This document shows, in pieces, positions 17,481 through 27,963 of a DNA stretch of 28,104 bases. Position 1 is the stretch's first letter. Each line of letters starts with the position of its first letter. The notes below the pieces were generated by a model that saw only the letters and a list, made by a program, of their open reading frames with translations, ran no database searches and was not told the origin of the DNA. The DNA is from Dictyocoela muelleri (Eukaryota > Microsporidia). The position numbers were made by a program, and so were the translations under genes. The stretch spans positions 1 through 28,104 of the forward strand of contig SDVU01000023.1 in the NCBI GenBank assembly GCA_016256075.1, read 5' to 3'.

Positions 17481-18786
17481 TCTGGAGTTTTATTTTTAAA
17501 ACCATAAAATAACTAGGATTCGTTGTATTATCTTATATTTTTCTTGTTTTTGTCTGATAAGTTCATCTAATGATGATTGCTTCCGTTATTTGAAATGTTA
17601 ACCTCTTCCTTAGCAAACTTAGCATTTGTTTTTTTAATGAAATTTTTCTAAATATTCGGACGTTTACTCATTAAATTTCATCGGTGTAAAATTTTCACAT
17701 ATAAATATTCATAATAAAAATAAGAGCGTCAAACTATTCCATTTTCGAAATTGCAATGTTCCAATACTGACTATAGAAGTTTTTTTAAAAACATATATTA
17801 TATGTTTTAATATCATTTTAACTCTTTTCTAAAAAGGAAATACTTTTCAAATGATAGAGATGTTTTTACGATACGACTTTTTGCACTGAACCATTCCTCA
17901 TTGTTCGTTCAAAATTTAATAAAAAAAATATTTTCTCCAAGAACCGGAAAATTTTTACTGCTAATCGGGGATGTGAGCTACTTTTTTAAAATATTAAAAG
18001 CAAAAAAATACATTATTTTATAATTTTGGGCGCAAGCCAAGAACAAAAAATTTTTCTAGTTTATGAAAAATATAAAAAGAAATAAAAATAAAAAATTTTA
18101 AAATTATAAAGAAAAATAAAAAGGTCAAAATTTTATTGTTCTTGAACTGAGTATTTTCTTATATTTTTATCCACAAAAAAATAGAAAAAATAATTTGTAA
18201 GAAAAATTTTTTACATCGATTGAAAAAAGTTCATAAGTAGTTGTTGAATTTAATATCATACAGTTAAATAAAACACGCGTTTTATTAAGTGGGTTTTTTA
18301 AGCTGACAAAAGATGTTTAAAAAATAAATATCGTCTTTTTTAATTTCCAAGTTGTAAAAAAAAAGACAATTTTACTATGGAAAAGTGTATTTAACAACCC
18401 AAGTTACGATAAACATATGGTTATATGTGATATATTGTTTAATCAGCAATTTTTATATGATTAAAACAGAAAAGGCCTCATTATAATAAAAACAAGCATA
18501 AACGGTTAAAAATAATGATTATAAATTGCATTAAAGTAAAAATATTTGTTTATGAAAAAGAGGGGGTAGATAAAAAAATTCAGAAAAATGACAAAGCAAT
18601 TTTCATAATAAAATAACAAACCCCATAAAACGAATTATAACCGTGATTTCCACTGAAAGGTCTACGCCCTACTCGAGTGAAATTGTATTTTCAGGGGGTA
18701 GTATTGGATTTTAGAAAATATAATTTTGATTTTCAGGAAGAATAAATTTGAATTTTCATTGATATAAAGTCCAAACTTAATAGCTT
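17481..18786. other. Non-coding AT-rich stretch
   Basis: No gene recognised over 1.3 kb. A weak inverted pair, AAGAACAAAAAATTTT near 18039 and AAAATTTTATTGTTCTT near 18127, could form a stem around an A-rich loop. The rest is AT-rich DNA up to the LTR element. Confidence 0.45.
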
Positions 18787-19096
18787 TGTAGAAACAGAGA
18801 GTGCTTCTACACAATGAAGTTTTTCTAGACTCGGTGGTGGAATTTTTTGTAAAATAGATTACTTGGAACGATCGAATTTCATGATTGAAATTAGACATAT
18901 TTTAATTTGATAATTTTAATCAATTATAAAACTATAAATACAATTAAATGTGCACACCCCAACAGCATGACAACGATAAACCACATAAACATTCAATATC
19001 CATATAATGGACAACAACAAGCTTCAATAAACGTATTTTCAAAATCTCTTTTTAAAAAATACTTGCGTGGTGACTACACATCCGTGGGTTACCTCA
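18787..19096 (+). repeat. 5' LTR of the gypsy fossil
   Basis: It begins TGTAGAAACAGAGAG and ends TTACCTCA, so it has TG...CA ends. It is the same sequence as the copy at 23557 with scattered differences. TATAAATACAATTAAATG-type sequence near the middle may be the promoter. Confidence 0.88.
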
Positions 19097-19149
19097 TTTT
19101 GAGCCCAAAGAGTAAAAACCCGAGAGTACTGTTGAATGAAATAAAGAAA

Positions 19150-19960
19150 TAACAGATAAACCTAACAAATACATTTAGAGTGGACGATAACTTTGGAACC
19201 ATAACATTTGATATTACAAGCGCAGTATTAGGATTAAGAGTCACACACAAAATAAACCTCTTGAAATCAATATCAGACCAAGATGTCTGTCACTGGGTAG
19301 ATGTATTCAGAGAAACTGCAAAAATCTGCAACTGGACACCTGGATTACAATTTGATGTTTTAAAACAAATAGTTGATGTGACCATACACATATTAATTGG
19401 TGAATCATCTTCTGCACAATAAATTTTAACCAAAATACTGAAGATGAAATACAATTATCAAACCTCGTTTATTTACCATAACAAATTAGCAACCACGGAC
19501 AAATAAACTTTTATACAATACACGCATATTATAATGAAATAAAAAATGCTTCCTAACGTTTATGAATATGTCTAGACTAGGCCCATAAAATGGTTGAAGA
19601 GAAAATTAAAAAAAATCCTAAGTAACATGGATATTGAGACCAAACTAGAAATGACTAAATACCCAATAAGGAATCTTAACAGCCTTTTAAACAAGATTTT
19701 CGCTATTTAAAACATTATAATCAAAAATTTATCACTGTCATGCACCTTAGAAAGACATAAAATCCCTGATCATGAGTATTCGATAAAAAATACAAAATAC
19801 ACGCATAAAAGAAATAAACACCATGAAAAACAGCCACAAAAATTTTGTTCATACCATAAAACAAGTACTCACAATAACGAGGAGTGCAGAGCATTAAAAA
19901 GAGAAAATAAAATTAAGAATTCAAAGGAGAAAACATTTGTTGTCAAGGAATCAGCCCCGA
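19150..19960 (+). pseudogene. gag-like region of the gypsy fossil
   Basis: A gag-type segment includes INLLKSISDQDVCHWVDVF and a tryptophan-containing helical part typical of Ty3/gypsy capsid regions. Near the end a zinc-knuckle-like motif (C-x2-H ... H-x4-C, in FCSYHKTSTHNNEEC) marks the nucleocapsid. The region is decayed. Confidence 0.7.
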
Positions 19961-22900
19961 AGATAAGAAATATTATAGTGGACATGAACATTGAAGGGCA
20001 GACCTATAACGCATTAATTGACACGGGCTCATCTGAAAATTGCATACCTGAAAACATATGCAATCAACTGGCAATTACAACCAACAAACTTGAAAATGAA
20101 AAGACAATTGAATTAGCGAACGGAATGTCGGAAAACATCACACATGAGGCGAACATTAAATTCAAACTATTCAATGACAAAAGTAATGAATATAAGTCCA
20201 ATTTTTTAATTCTACTAAAGAATGCACCAACAATAATTTTAGTATGAATTTCTGGTACTGAGTCCCCCAAATGACCCAGAATTAGACCCCAAAAAGGCAA
20301 TCAAAAAATGATAAATAACGTGTTTTTTAAATGATCTCGACGAGATATTAGTGGGTATCGAGTCTTTAAGGAAGAAACTTATTTATATTTCCATTTTAGG
20401 AAAAGGCTTTTTAATAACAAAATAAATATTTTTTATTCTTAAAATCTGAATTGCTGCTATTATCACGACATTATCTTACTAAAAACAATTTTTTTCTTTT
20501 TTTGATTACCCTATTGGATTCATTAGAGTAAATAACTATAAAAAATCATTAAAATACCATTTTTTTAAGTTTTTTTTAACAGATTTTTAGACCTTAAAAA
20601 TTCCATGTGATATCATATCATTGTAGAAATGATATTTAGCGTATTTTATTAATATTAATATCATAATTTCATTATGTATCATTTTATTTATATTTTTTAT
20701 AGGCTTTTACTTGAATATAAAAATTAAAAATAGTTATGTCGACCAAACCATTTTTTACCTTAACGGAGCCAGAATTAGACCCCAAAAAGGCAATCAAAAA
20801 TGATAAAGAACGTGTATTTGAAATTATCTCGACGTGATATTAGCGGAAATCGAGTCTTTAAAAATTTTTTAATACAAAAAAATTTTAAAGACTCGATTTC
20901 TGCTAATATCACGTCGAGATCAATTCAAAAACACATTCTTTATCATTTTTTGATTGCCTTTTTGGGGTCTAATTTTGTGGTCATTTAGGGGACTCAGTAC
21001 CGAAATTCCTTTGTAAGAATAAAGCAAATATCGACATCGGTAAACAAATAATAATTATTGACGGGCGAGACTATGAAATAAAATGAAATCAGAAAACACC
21101 TTTACATATAGCCCAGATAATCGACTTGCAGACAATACGAAGATTTTGTTACTGAAGGAACAGGAAAATCAACTTGATGACATTGTAAAAAACGCTAAAG
21201 ACAAAAACCCGGAAGTAAATGAGATCGACATAATCAAACATTCAATAGTATTAAATGAAACACTCAGAAATAAAGTAAGGGAATACCCTGTTCCTGTGAA
21301 AATAAAAAATGATGTTCAGAATCACATAAATGACCTTATAAGTAAAGACATGATTATCAGAAAGCATTAAAACTATATATCACCTGCTTTCGTCTTGCAA
21401 AAATCCAATGGTCGATTGAGATTAATTGTTGATTACCGCGCCCTGAATAAAATCACTATAAAAACTACACATTTAATGCCATTGTTAACCGAAATACTAT
21501 CAAATATGTCTGAATCTATTATTTTTCAAAAATTGATCTCAACAAGGGGTATTACCAAATAAAAATGGCAGAAGAAGATATACCAAAAACTGGATTTAGA
21601 ATACTAAATCAATGTTTTGTTTTTAAACGTATGCCTTTAGGTTTGTGTAATGCACCTCGTACATTTCAAGAAAATATGGAAATAATTTTAGAAACTCTCA
21701 ACTATGTTTATGTGTATCTGGACGATATCCTAATTTTTTCTAAAACATTCGAAGATCATTTAAAATACTTAAAAACGATATTTGAAAGATTTAAAAGTCA
21801 CAACATTTCAATTAACTTCAATAAAAGCAATTTGCAAAACAAAAAATAAACTTTCTAGGACACGTCATATCAGCAGAGGGAATACAATCAGACATTAGTA
21901 ATTTACATAAATTTAAAATTAAAAAACCTAAAAATAAGCGTGATTTACAAAAGAATTGGGTTTATTTAATTGGCTTCGACCGTATATACCAAATCTATCA
22001 TTAAGAGTTCGCCCACTAAACCAGAAAATAGGAAAAAAAACAATAAAGAATTCTAATGGTCAATTGAAGATGAAAACCTTATCAAGGAAATAATTAACCA
22101 AATTGAGAAAATACCTTTACTTGCTCATCCAAATTTCAACAAATCATTTCATGTTTACACAGACGCCAGTGAAATCAGCATAGGTGGAGTGGTGACACAA
22201 ACAAAAAACGTAATAGGATACTATAGTTATTTATTGAATAAATCCGAACGAAATTATTCGATTGTAGAGAAAGAAGCAAAAGCCATCATAAAAACAATTG
22301 ATCACTTCAGACTCATCCTATTTAATTCAAAAATAATAATCCACTGTGACAATAAAAATCTGACATATGATGGTTCTGTATCAAACAGAATAAACCGTTG
22401 GAAACTTCTGCTAGAAAAATACGACTACGAAATCAAACATATCAATGAGTTAGAAAACAATATTGCTGACTTTTTTTCACGTCATTTAAATCACAATCCA
22501 TCATGTGCAGCAGCAAAAACTACCTCAAATAAACACACATACCCTTTACTTATATTACCTAATTTCACCAAGACCAATGATCATAAAAAAGAAAAGATTC
22601 TAAAACAACTTCACTACGAAATGATACACCCAGGAGAAACGAAAATGATCGAAACCTTAAAAAGAATGCCAAAATTCCCGGAATAAAGAAAATTATCAAA
22701 AACGTTTGCCAAAATTGCCAGGAGTGTAATCAGGAGAAAGTATCGATAAAACAGTATGGACAAACTAAACTATATTGATTCCTCAGGAAGTTAGAAATGT
22801 TAGGGATCGACCTAAAAGGTTCCAAAAACCCTATACACTTTAAAACATCAAAAAATTCCGAATTCTACATCTGTACTTTTGTCGATATTTATAGCAGGTA

Positions 22901-23500
22901 TACCGAGATTGAGGTATTATGGGATGCTTCGAGCAATTCAATTTGCACGGCATTGAATAAAATACTTACGAAGATAAAGAAGCCGAAGAAGATATTAACA
23001 GACCAAGGAAGACAATTTGTATCCTCAAAATTCAAAAAACAACTTACAACTCTAGGGATTCAACATATCATGACAACGCCATATAATCCACATGCAATTC
23101 CATTGTAGAGAGAATAAATCTTGAAATATGATTATGCTTGAGACTCTCCAGACAACAAAGCATTGATAAGATGAAAAATAATATTTGGATACGCCTGAAT
23201 TTACTAAACAACCGAAATACTGGATACTCTCTGTTCGAAATTTATCATTGTTCAAGTATATTCAGAAACAAGGTGACTGAAATTAAAATAAATCATGAGT
23301 TATTGAAGAGTGAAATTGAAGCGACTCAGAAAATGAATATTAAAAAATCAAATGATAAACAAATAAATATAAAACAAAAGGAAAGAGATTATGTAAACAT
23401 TCGAAATTTTTCTCAGGATAAGGTAATCAAAAAGTATTTATGACCATACAAAGTAGTTGATATTAAGAAAGGTGGAAATAGTATAACAATTTATAAAGGT
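19961..23500 (+). pseudogene. pol region of the gypsy fossil
   Basis: Aspartic protease (IDTGSSENCIP, about 20018), reverse transcriptase (about 21080-21900, with YVYLDDILIFS near 21710), RNase H (VYTDASEISIGGV near 22150), and integrase (zinc finger near 22610-22730 and catalytic core near 22800-23100 with FVDIYSRY and LTDQGRQF) are all recognisable in the canonical gypsy order. A fold-back element sits between protease and reverse transcriptase. The region is broken in several places. Confidence 0.92.
20246..21009. mobile_element. Fold-back element nested in the gypsy fossil
   Basis: The left arm (20246-20375) starts GAATTTCTGGTACTGAGTCC and the right arm (about 20878-21009), reverse complemented, starts GGAATTTCGGTACTGAGTCC. 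Both continue through ATTAGACCCCAAAAAGGC and ATCTCGACG to ATCGAGTCTTTAA. A third partial copy of the arm, in left-arm orientation, lies at about 20767-20868 and pairs with the right arm as a tight 220-bp hairpin. The interior between the left arm and that copy is AT-rich without ORFs. It is a non-autonomous, MITE or fold-back type element younger than its host. The family is unknown. Confidence 0.85.
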
Positions 23501-23546
23501 AATAATTAAATTAGGGTATCAATTAAAAATGTGAAACCAATAAATC

Positions 23547-23556
23547 GAGGGGAGGA
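23547..23556 (+). other. Polypurine tract of the gypsy fossil
   Basis: GAGGGGAGGA immediately precedes the TG of the 3' LTR, where the family primes plus-strand synthesis. Confidence 0.75.
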
Positions 23557-23864
23557 TGTAGAAACAGAGAGTTTTCTACAAATTGAAGTTGTTATAGACT
23601 CGGTGGTTGTATTTTTTGTAAAACAGATTACTTTGAACGATCGAATTTCATGATTGAAATTTGACAAATTTAATTTGATAATTTTATTCAATTCTAAAAC
23701 TATAAATACAATAAAATGTGCACACCTCAACAGCATGAAAACGAGAAACTACAGAAACATTTACCATCGATATAATGGTGAACAACAAGCTTCAATAAAC
23801 GTATTTTCAAAATCTCTTTTTACAAAATACTTGCGTGGTGACTACACCTTCGCGAATTACCTCA
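23557..23864 (+). repeat. 3' LTR of the gypsy fossil
   Basis: It has the same TGTAGAAACAGAGAG start and TTACCTCA end as the 5' copy, and is about 308 bp long. Confidence 0.88.
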
Positions 23865-23919
23865 CCTAGTTTACGATTTTTTTAGAGAGGGGTATTAAAG
23901 GAAGGTTAGAATCAAAATT

Positions 23920-23990
23920 TTTGTATTCCATTTGTAGTGTACTATTTTTTTGCGATTCAAGGATTTTTAAAATATTAGCGAGTTTAGGAC
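23920..23990. repeat. Left copy of a 70-bp direct repeat flanking the outer MULE
   Basis: It runs from TTGTATTCCATTTGTAGTGT to GCGAGTTTAGGAC and stops six bases before the element's left end. The partner lies at 27332-27403 just outside the right end. By eye about 80% identical, in direct orientation. Confidence 0.85.
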
Positions 23991-24050
23991 GGCTAAGCGT
24001 CAATTCGCCTATAGGCGAACGAAGCCTTTTTCGCCGAAATGAAATCTGGC

Positions 24051-24076
24051 GTCAATTCGCCTATAGGCGAATTGAC
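24051..24076. repeat. 26-bp perfect palindrome in the MULE terminal repeat
   Basis: The arm GTCAATTCGCCTA is followed directly by its own reverse complement. A shorter version of the same motif begins the element at 23998. It may be a transposase binding site; this is inference. Confidence 0.85.
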
Positions 24077-24239
24077 AATTTTAAATTAAAATATTAATAA
24101 TAATTAATTAAAAATAAAAAAGGTATATCAAGTATCTGAAAACCCAATTTAATTAAATGAAAATTGCTATTTTGTAAAATTAAACCGAGATAATCTTCCC
24201 ATGATAAGAAATCGGAATTCTCTACTAAAATAAAAAGTT

Positions 24240-25206
24240 TACGTTCTTTTTTTTAACTGGACTTTGTTAATTCAGAACTTTTCTTTTTTTCTTTGTTCAA
24301 TATTAAATTTATCGGAATTTTTTTATGCATGCAATCAATAAGCTTAGCTATATTATTATGGCATATTTCTGCATTTTTATTAAAACCTCTGTGTAAAGTC
24401 TAAAAGCAATTTATAGTTCGTGGAATATTATTTATTACTCTTTCATAAACATTTCAAAATTTTATGGGGTATGGTGAATTATCTTCATCAATATTTTCTG
24501 CATTTCCTAAACAGACCTTTTTAAAATAAATCAGAAAATCCTTACATATTATATTCAGATGTTCATATTTATGTTTCAAAAAATTATAATATTCTTTTAC
24601 TTTGTTTTCGGGAACAAATGCAAGTATGCATATTTTTTTTAAAAAAAATTAAATTTTAAATATTCTTGTATGTTTCAGATAACCCATATTCTGAAGTCTT
24701 ATCCATAAAGATTGCACAAAATGAAAATAGCGACCGGAATGGCCTGATTTTTTATATACTAAATTTACTAGATTATATAAAGATTTTTCAAAATCAGAAA
24801 TAATGTTTTGAGGATTTAAATTAAGTAATTCTGAATATTTTTATATTGCTGGCCGGTATGTAATAGATTTTTATTTCTTAATATAATATAAACTTTAAGA
24901 AAGAATTTGTTAAGAATTAAACCTCGAATAGCTAAAAGTTGATAAAAACCATGTGGAACTACTTTAAAAGTTATATCGATAAGACAAAATACAATAAATT
25001 TTGCTAACGTTTTTATATTCTAAAAAAATATAACTATTCGATTAGTATTATCAATTCTAGTATCATCTCTTAAAAATCTTCCCCCTTAAAAAAACTTTAA
25101 GGATTCTAGAATATCATCGGTTGATGATACTATTATTCCGATATTTTTATTTTTTCTCTTTCTAATCATATCTCTTATAAATTTTTTTTTGTAATTGTCG
25201 AAATTG
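24240..25206 (-). pseudogene. Outer MULE transposase, catalytic and C-terminal part
   Basis: Minus strand, in order: SSTDDILESLKFF and TNRIVIF near 25040-25130; the first catalytic block IDITFKVVPHGFYQLLAI near 24930-24985; NPQNIISDFEKSLYNLV with the second Asp near 24770-24815; GRYFHFVQSLWIRLQNMG with the zinc-like His region near 24680-24735; LAFVPENKVKEYYNFLKHKY near 24560-24620; and the C-terminal block NVYERVINNIPRTINCF then LHRGFNKNAEICHNNIAKLI near 24330-24450. These are the standard parts of a MULE transposase. Stops and at least one frame change are present. Its N-terminal part lies beyond the inner MULE at 26867-27230. Confidence 0.85.
25138..25206. repeat. Left copy of a 70-bp direct repeat flanking the inner MULE
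   Basis: It runs from CCGATATTTTTATTTTTTC to GTAATTGTCGAAATTG. The partner is at 26867-26938 on the other side of the inner element. Both copies encode the same stretch of the outer transposase on the minus strand (SIRDMI or FIRDMI, then NKNI), so the duplication was made from target sequence. Confidence 0.88.
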
Positions 25207-26866
25207 CGTAAACCGAAATTTAGTCCCTGGACCAATTTTCGGAAAAAGGTTTGAAATGTTTTTTTTTTTAAAAAACCGAAATTTGGGCCAAAAAAATTAA
25301 TATTAAATTTTACCCCATGGAATTTTATAAGACCCAGAAAGCTAAAGATATAATCCTTTTTAATGGTTTTTATATATAAATAATAAAAAAGTCAACGCTG
25401 AAATTAGATGGAACTGTAAACACAGACTCTGCCCCGAATTTATCACGCTTTTAGAAGGTATTGTTTACCCCGATAAAACTCGGGAACATATATGTAATAC
25501 AAATGAGGGTATAAATAAGGCTATTATGTCTCAAAAAAATCATGGTAAGATGCAAAGAGTCTGACGATAAATTCGTTTCAATTTTTACATCCGATACTTC
25601 ATCTTTAATTACACAACATCTATCTAAAATGACTCATTTTGCTAATTTAAAGGATTATACAACAAGAATTCGAAATAAAATGAATAGTTATCTTCTCAAC
25701 CATGAGTATGATGTACCCATATCTTTACAATAAACTTTTTGTGGAAAAAAATCTACAGTTTGATTCTGGTATTTCATCAGCTAAAAGATATATAATATTT
25801 TTTTCTGATGAATTTCGAGGCTTTATAAAAACCCTTAAAATTGTTGTAATTGATGATACTTTCATGTCATTCGCTTTACAGTTACCAATTATTAACTATA
25901 CAGGGGTATTCCTTTGGAAAGTTGATTTAATTCATTTTCATATTGCTTTAAGAAAAGACAGAACATGTATATATGAATGTTTTTTCTTATTTGAAAAGAC
26001 TTGATATATCGTGCCCAGACGTTGTGACAACCGATTTTGAAAAGGCTTTTATGAACTCGGTATGTGTCCTTAATATAAATATTTTTTCATATAGATGTTT
26101 ATTTCATTACGGTCAGTGTATATAGAGTAAAATACAAAAATTGGGGTTTGCTATTGATTTTAAGAATAATCCGAAGATTAGGAATATTTTTAAGCTTTTT
26201 CTTAATTTGCCATATTTAAAGGTAGAAGGAATGACCGAAGCATATCAATACATAACTATGATCATAGCAATGTTGAATAAAAAAAAGTGAATTTCTCAGT
26301 TTGTAATTTATTATGAAGATTTTTTTTTGGTAACACGACGCAGTTACCAATTTACTCCCAAGAATCATGGAATGTATTTACTAGGTTATCTCAAAATGTG
26401 CTTACTACGATTAATTCTTTAGAAGGGTGACATAGAGGATTTAATAGTCTATTTAATAAAACGCAATCTAAATATCGGAAGATTTATTGATACTCTTCGA
26501 CAGGAAACTGAAAAAAATGGCTAATATCGCGAGATATCTTAACTTTTATTATAGAATTGTCAAAGCAAAAATCTTAAAAAAAAGAAAATTTAGAGATTTT
26601 TGTCAAAAATGAATATAATTATAGCATACCAGATATTTTTAATTGGTTAAACAAGTAAAACTCTTGGAATTTCGTAAATTAAATCTATTACTTAAATAAT
26701 TCAAATACTATAATAATGATTGTGGTCATTTATTAAATAATTTTAATAGGTTTAACAAAAAATTATTTTAGTATTTCTGGGACCAAATTTCGGTTTTTAA
26801 AAAAAAACATTTGGGACATTTTTTCCGAAATTTGGTCCCGAGACCAAATTTCTGGGGGCATTTTTT
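25207..26866 (+). mobile_element. Inner Mutator-like transposon nested in the outer MULE
   Basis: Long inverted ends of about 75 bp: left CCGAAATTTAGTCCCTGG, then ACCAATTTTCGGAAAAA and AAAACCGAAATTTGGGCC; right, reverse complemented, AGAAATTTGGTCTCGGG, ACCAAATTTCGGAAAAA and AAAACCGAAATTTGGTCC. It carries a plus-strand MULE transposase relic, antiparallel to the outer element's. Length 1.66 kb. It interrupts the outer transposase gene, hence it is younger. Confidence 0.82.
25395..26525 (+). pseudogene. Inner MULE transposase, broken
   Basis: The N-terminal FLYWCH-type zinc finger is seen at about 25408-25500 (RWNCKHRLC, then REHIC, giving C-x4-C and H-x-C). VVIDDTFMSF at about 25843 is the first catalytic Asp block. 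LIHFHIALRKDRT, VTTDFEKAFMNSV at about 26020-26065 (second Asp), and CLFHYGQCI, SKIQKLGFAIDF at about 26093-26160 with the C...H pair, follow in MULE order. YLIKRNLNIGRFIDTLRQE near 26470 is the C-terminal helix region. Several stops and frame changes break it. The longest open piece is 100 codons (25702-26004). Confidence 0.82.
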
Positions 26867-26938
26867 CCGATATTTTTATTTATTCCCTTTGTAATCATAT
26901 CTCTTATAGATTTTTCTTTTTGTAATTGTCCGAAATTG
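26867..26938. repeat. Right copy of the inner 70-bp direct repeat
   Basis: It runs from CCGATATTTTTATTTATTC to GTAATTGTCCGAAATTG and abuts the inner element's right end. By eye about 85-90% identical to 25138-25206. Confidence 0.88.
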
Positions 26939-27230
26939 ATATCATTGACATCATTTACTGCATTCTTCAATTTTTGTTATTATTTCTAAATAAAATCAGA
27001 TTTTGTTTTTTATTTTTAATTTTTCAACCTTTTGAAGGTCTACACCGTGATTATGAAATTTCATTTTAACTATTGTGTTATCAATATATTTTTTAAAAAT
27101 TCCATACACGTTCTCACTACACATCTCCTTCTTTTATTTTCATTTTTAATTTTTTTGTCAAAATTATAAATATAATCCTCACATAGGATCATTTCTTTAT
27201 TGCGCTGACCTTTAAAAATTTTAGATTCAT
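26867..27230 (-). pseudogene. Outer MULE transposase, N-terminal FLYWCH part
   Basis: Minus strand: ESKIFKGQRNKEMILCEDYI at about 27190-27230, then NENKRRRCVVRTCMEF at about 27100-27150, KFHNHGVD near 27045, and VNDINFGQLQKEKSIRDMI at about 26900-26960. RRCVVRTCM with HNH downstream is the C-x4-C ... H-x-H core of a FLYWCH finger, usual at MULE N-termini. It leads into the SIRDMI segment duplicated on the far side of the inner element. Confidence 0.75.
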
Positions 27231-27331
27231 TGAGAGTATCTAAATTTGTTTTTTTGCCGAATTGACGCCTGATTTCATTTCGGCAAAAAAGGCGGCAATT
27301 CGCTTATATGCGAATTGGCGCTCTAGGATTA

Positions 27332-27403
27332 TTGTATTCCATTTGTAGTGTAGTAATTTTTTTGGCGAGTTAATGATATTTAAAACGTTGGCGAGTTTAG
27401 GAC
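27332..27403. repeat. Right copy of the outer 70-bp direct repeat
   Basis: It runs from TTGTATTCCATTTGTAGTGT to GCGAGTTTAGGAC and begins about ten bases after the right end of the outer MULE. Confidence 0.85.
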
Positions 27404-27884
27404 AAGCCATTAAAAACAACATCTAACATGAAATAACTGTGCTCTTACCAGAAAATAAATGAAACTCGTTGAAAAAAAAAATATAAAAGGGCTATATATT
27501 GTTAAAAATTGTGGCTTTAATTTGAAAGATATATTTCAAAAACTCTAAACATATTGCAATGAAAATCATCTTGTTTTAAATAGACCACGTTTCAACTTAA
27601 TAGCGGACTTAGTTTTCTATTTATTAACAAATTAAAAGAGTCGGTTAAATTAGTCCACCCTACACAACTAGGTTTTTTATTTTTTTAAAAAAGTTTTAAA
27701 TTAAGATATTGAAGATTTCTCGGCCATTAAAATTTTAACATTTAAAGAAGATTTTTTTGTTTATAATAAACTTTTCTAAATTTAGAAATAATTAAAGTAT
27801 TTTTAAACGAATCATAACTTTTAATTTTTTTATTACAATGATTTTTAAATCATCATTTTTAAAAAATACAATTCCATAAAAACA
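27404..27884. other. Non-coding AT-rich stretch
   Basis: No gene or repeat family recognised between the outer MULE flank and the repeats next to the edge gene. Confidence 0.45.
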
Positions 27885-27963
27885 AAAAACCTAAAAGTTT
27901 ATTTTTTAAAAACCTAAAAGTTAATTTTTTAAAAAACCTTAAAAGTTAATTTTTTAAAAAAAC
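27885..27963. repeat. 25-bp tandem repeat at the 3' end of the edge gene
   Basis: Three to four copies of a unit of about 25 bp, CCTAAAAGTTAATTTTTTAAA, run up to the stop codon of the minus-strand gene at the edge. The placement echoes the repeats at the 3' ends of RPL8 and BRX1. Confidence 0.8.

Larger units (their letters stand above)
18787..23864 (+). mobile_element. Fossil Ty3/gypsy-type LTR retrotransposon
   Basis: An LTR element of about 5.1 kb including a 0.76 kb nested insertion. It has two LTRs of about 310 bp, a gag-like region, and pol in the order protease, reverse transcriptase, RNase H, integrase, which is the Ty3/gypsy order. A purine tract, GAGGGGAGGA, abuts the 3' LTR. The primer-binding site and a flanking target duplication were not identified. 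By eye the LTRs are about 85-90% identical, so the insertion is old. It is broken, with roughly ten interruptions by eye, and is a fossil. Confidence 0.93.
23997..27321 (-). mobile_element. Outer Mutator-like (MULE) transposon
   Basis: Terminal inverted repeats of about 65 bp start GCGTCAATTCGCCTATAGG on the left and, reverse complemented, GCGCCAATTCGCATATAAG on the right, and both contain GCCGAAATGAAATC further in. A 26-bp perfect palindrome centred on CCTATAGG lies at 24051-24076 and a similar imperfect one at 27296-27317. The minus-strand transposase relic runs from about 27230 to 24240. A second MULE is inserted at about 25207-26866. Classical MULE duplications are 8-10 bp; here flanks show a 70-bp direct repeat instead. 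Confidence 0.85.

Noticed and set aside
20800-20988. 62-codon plus-strand ORF
   Set aside because: It lies inside the hairpin of the fold-back element; the protein-like reading is a by-product of the palindrome.
27240-27422. 60-codon minus-strand ORF
   Set aside because: It spans the MULE right terminal repeat and the flanking direct repeat, with no domain.
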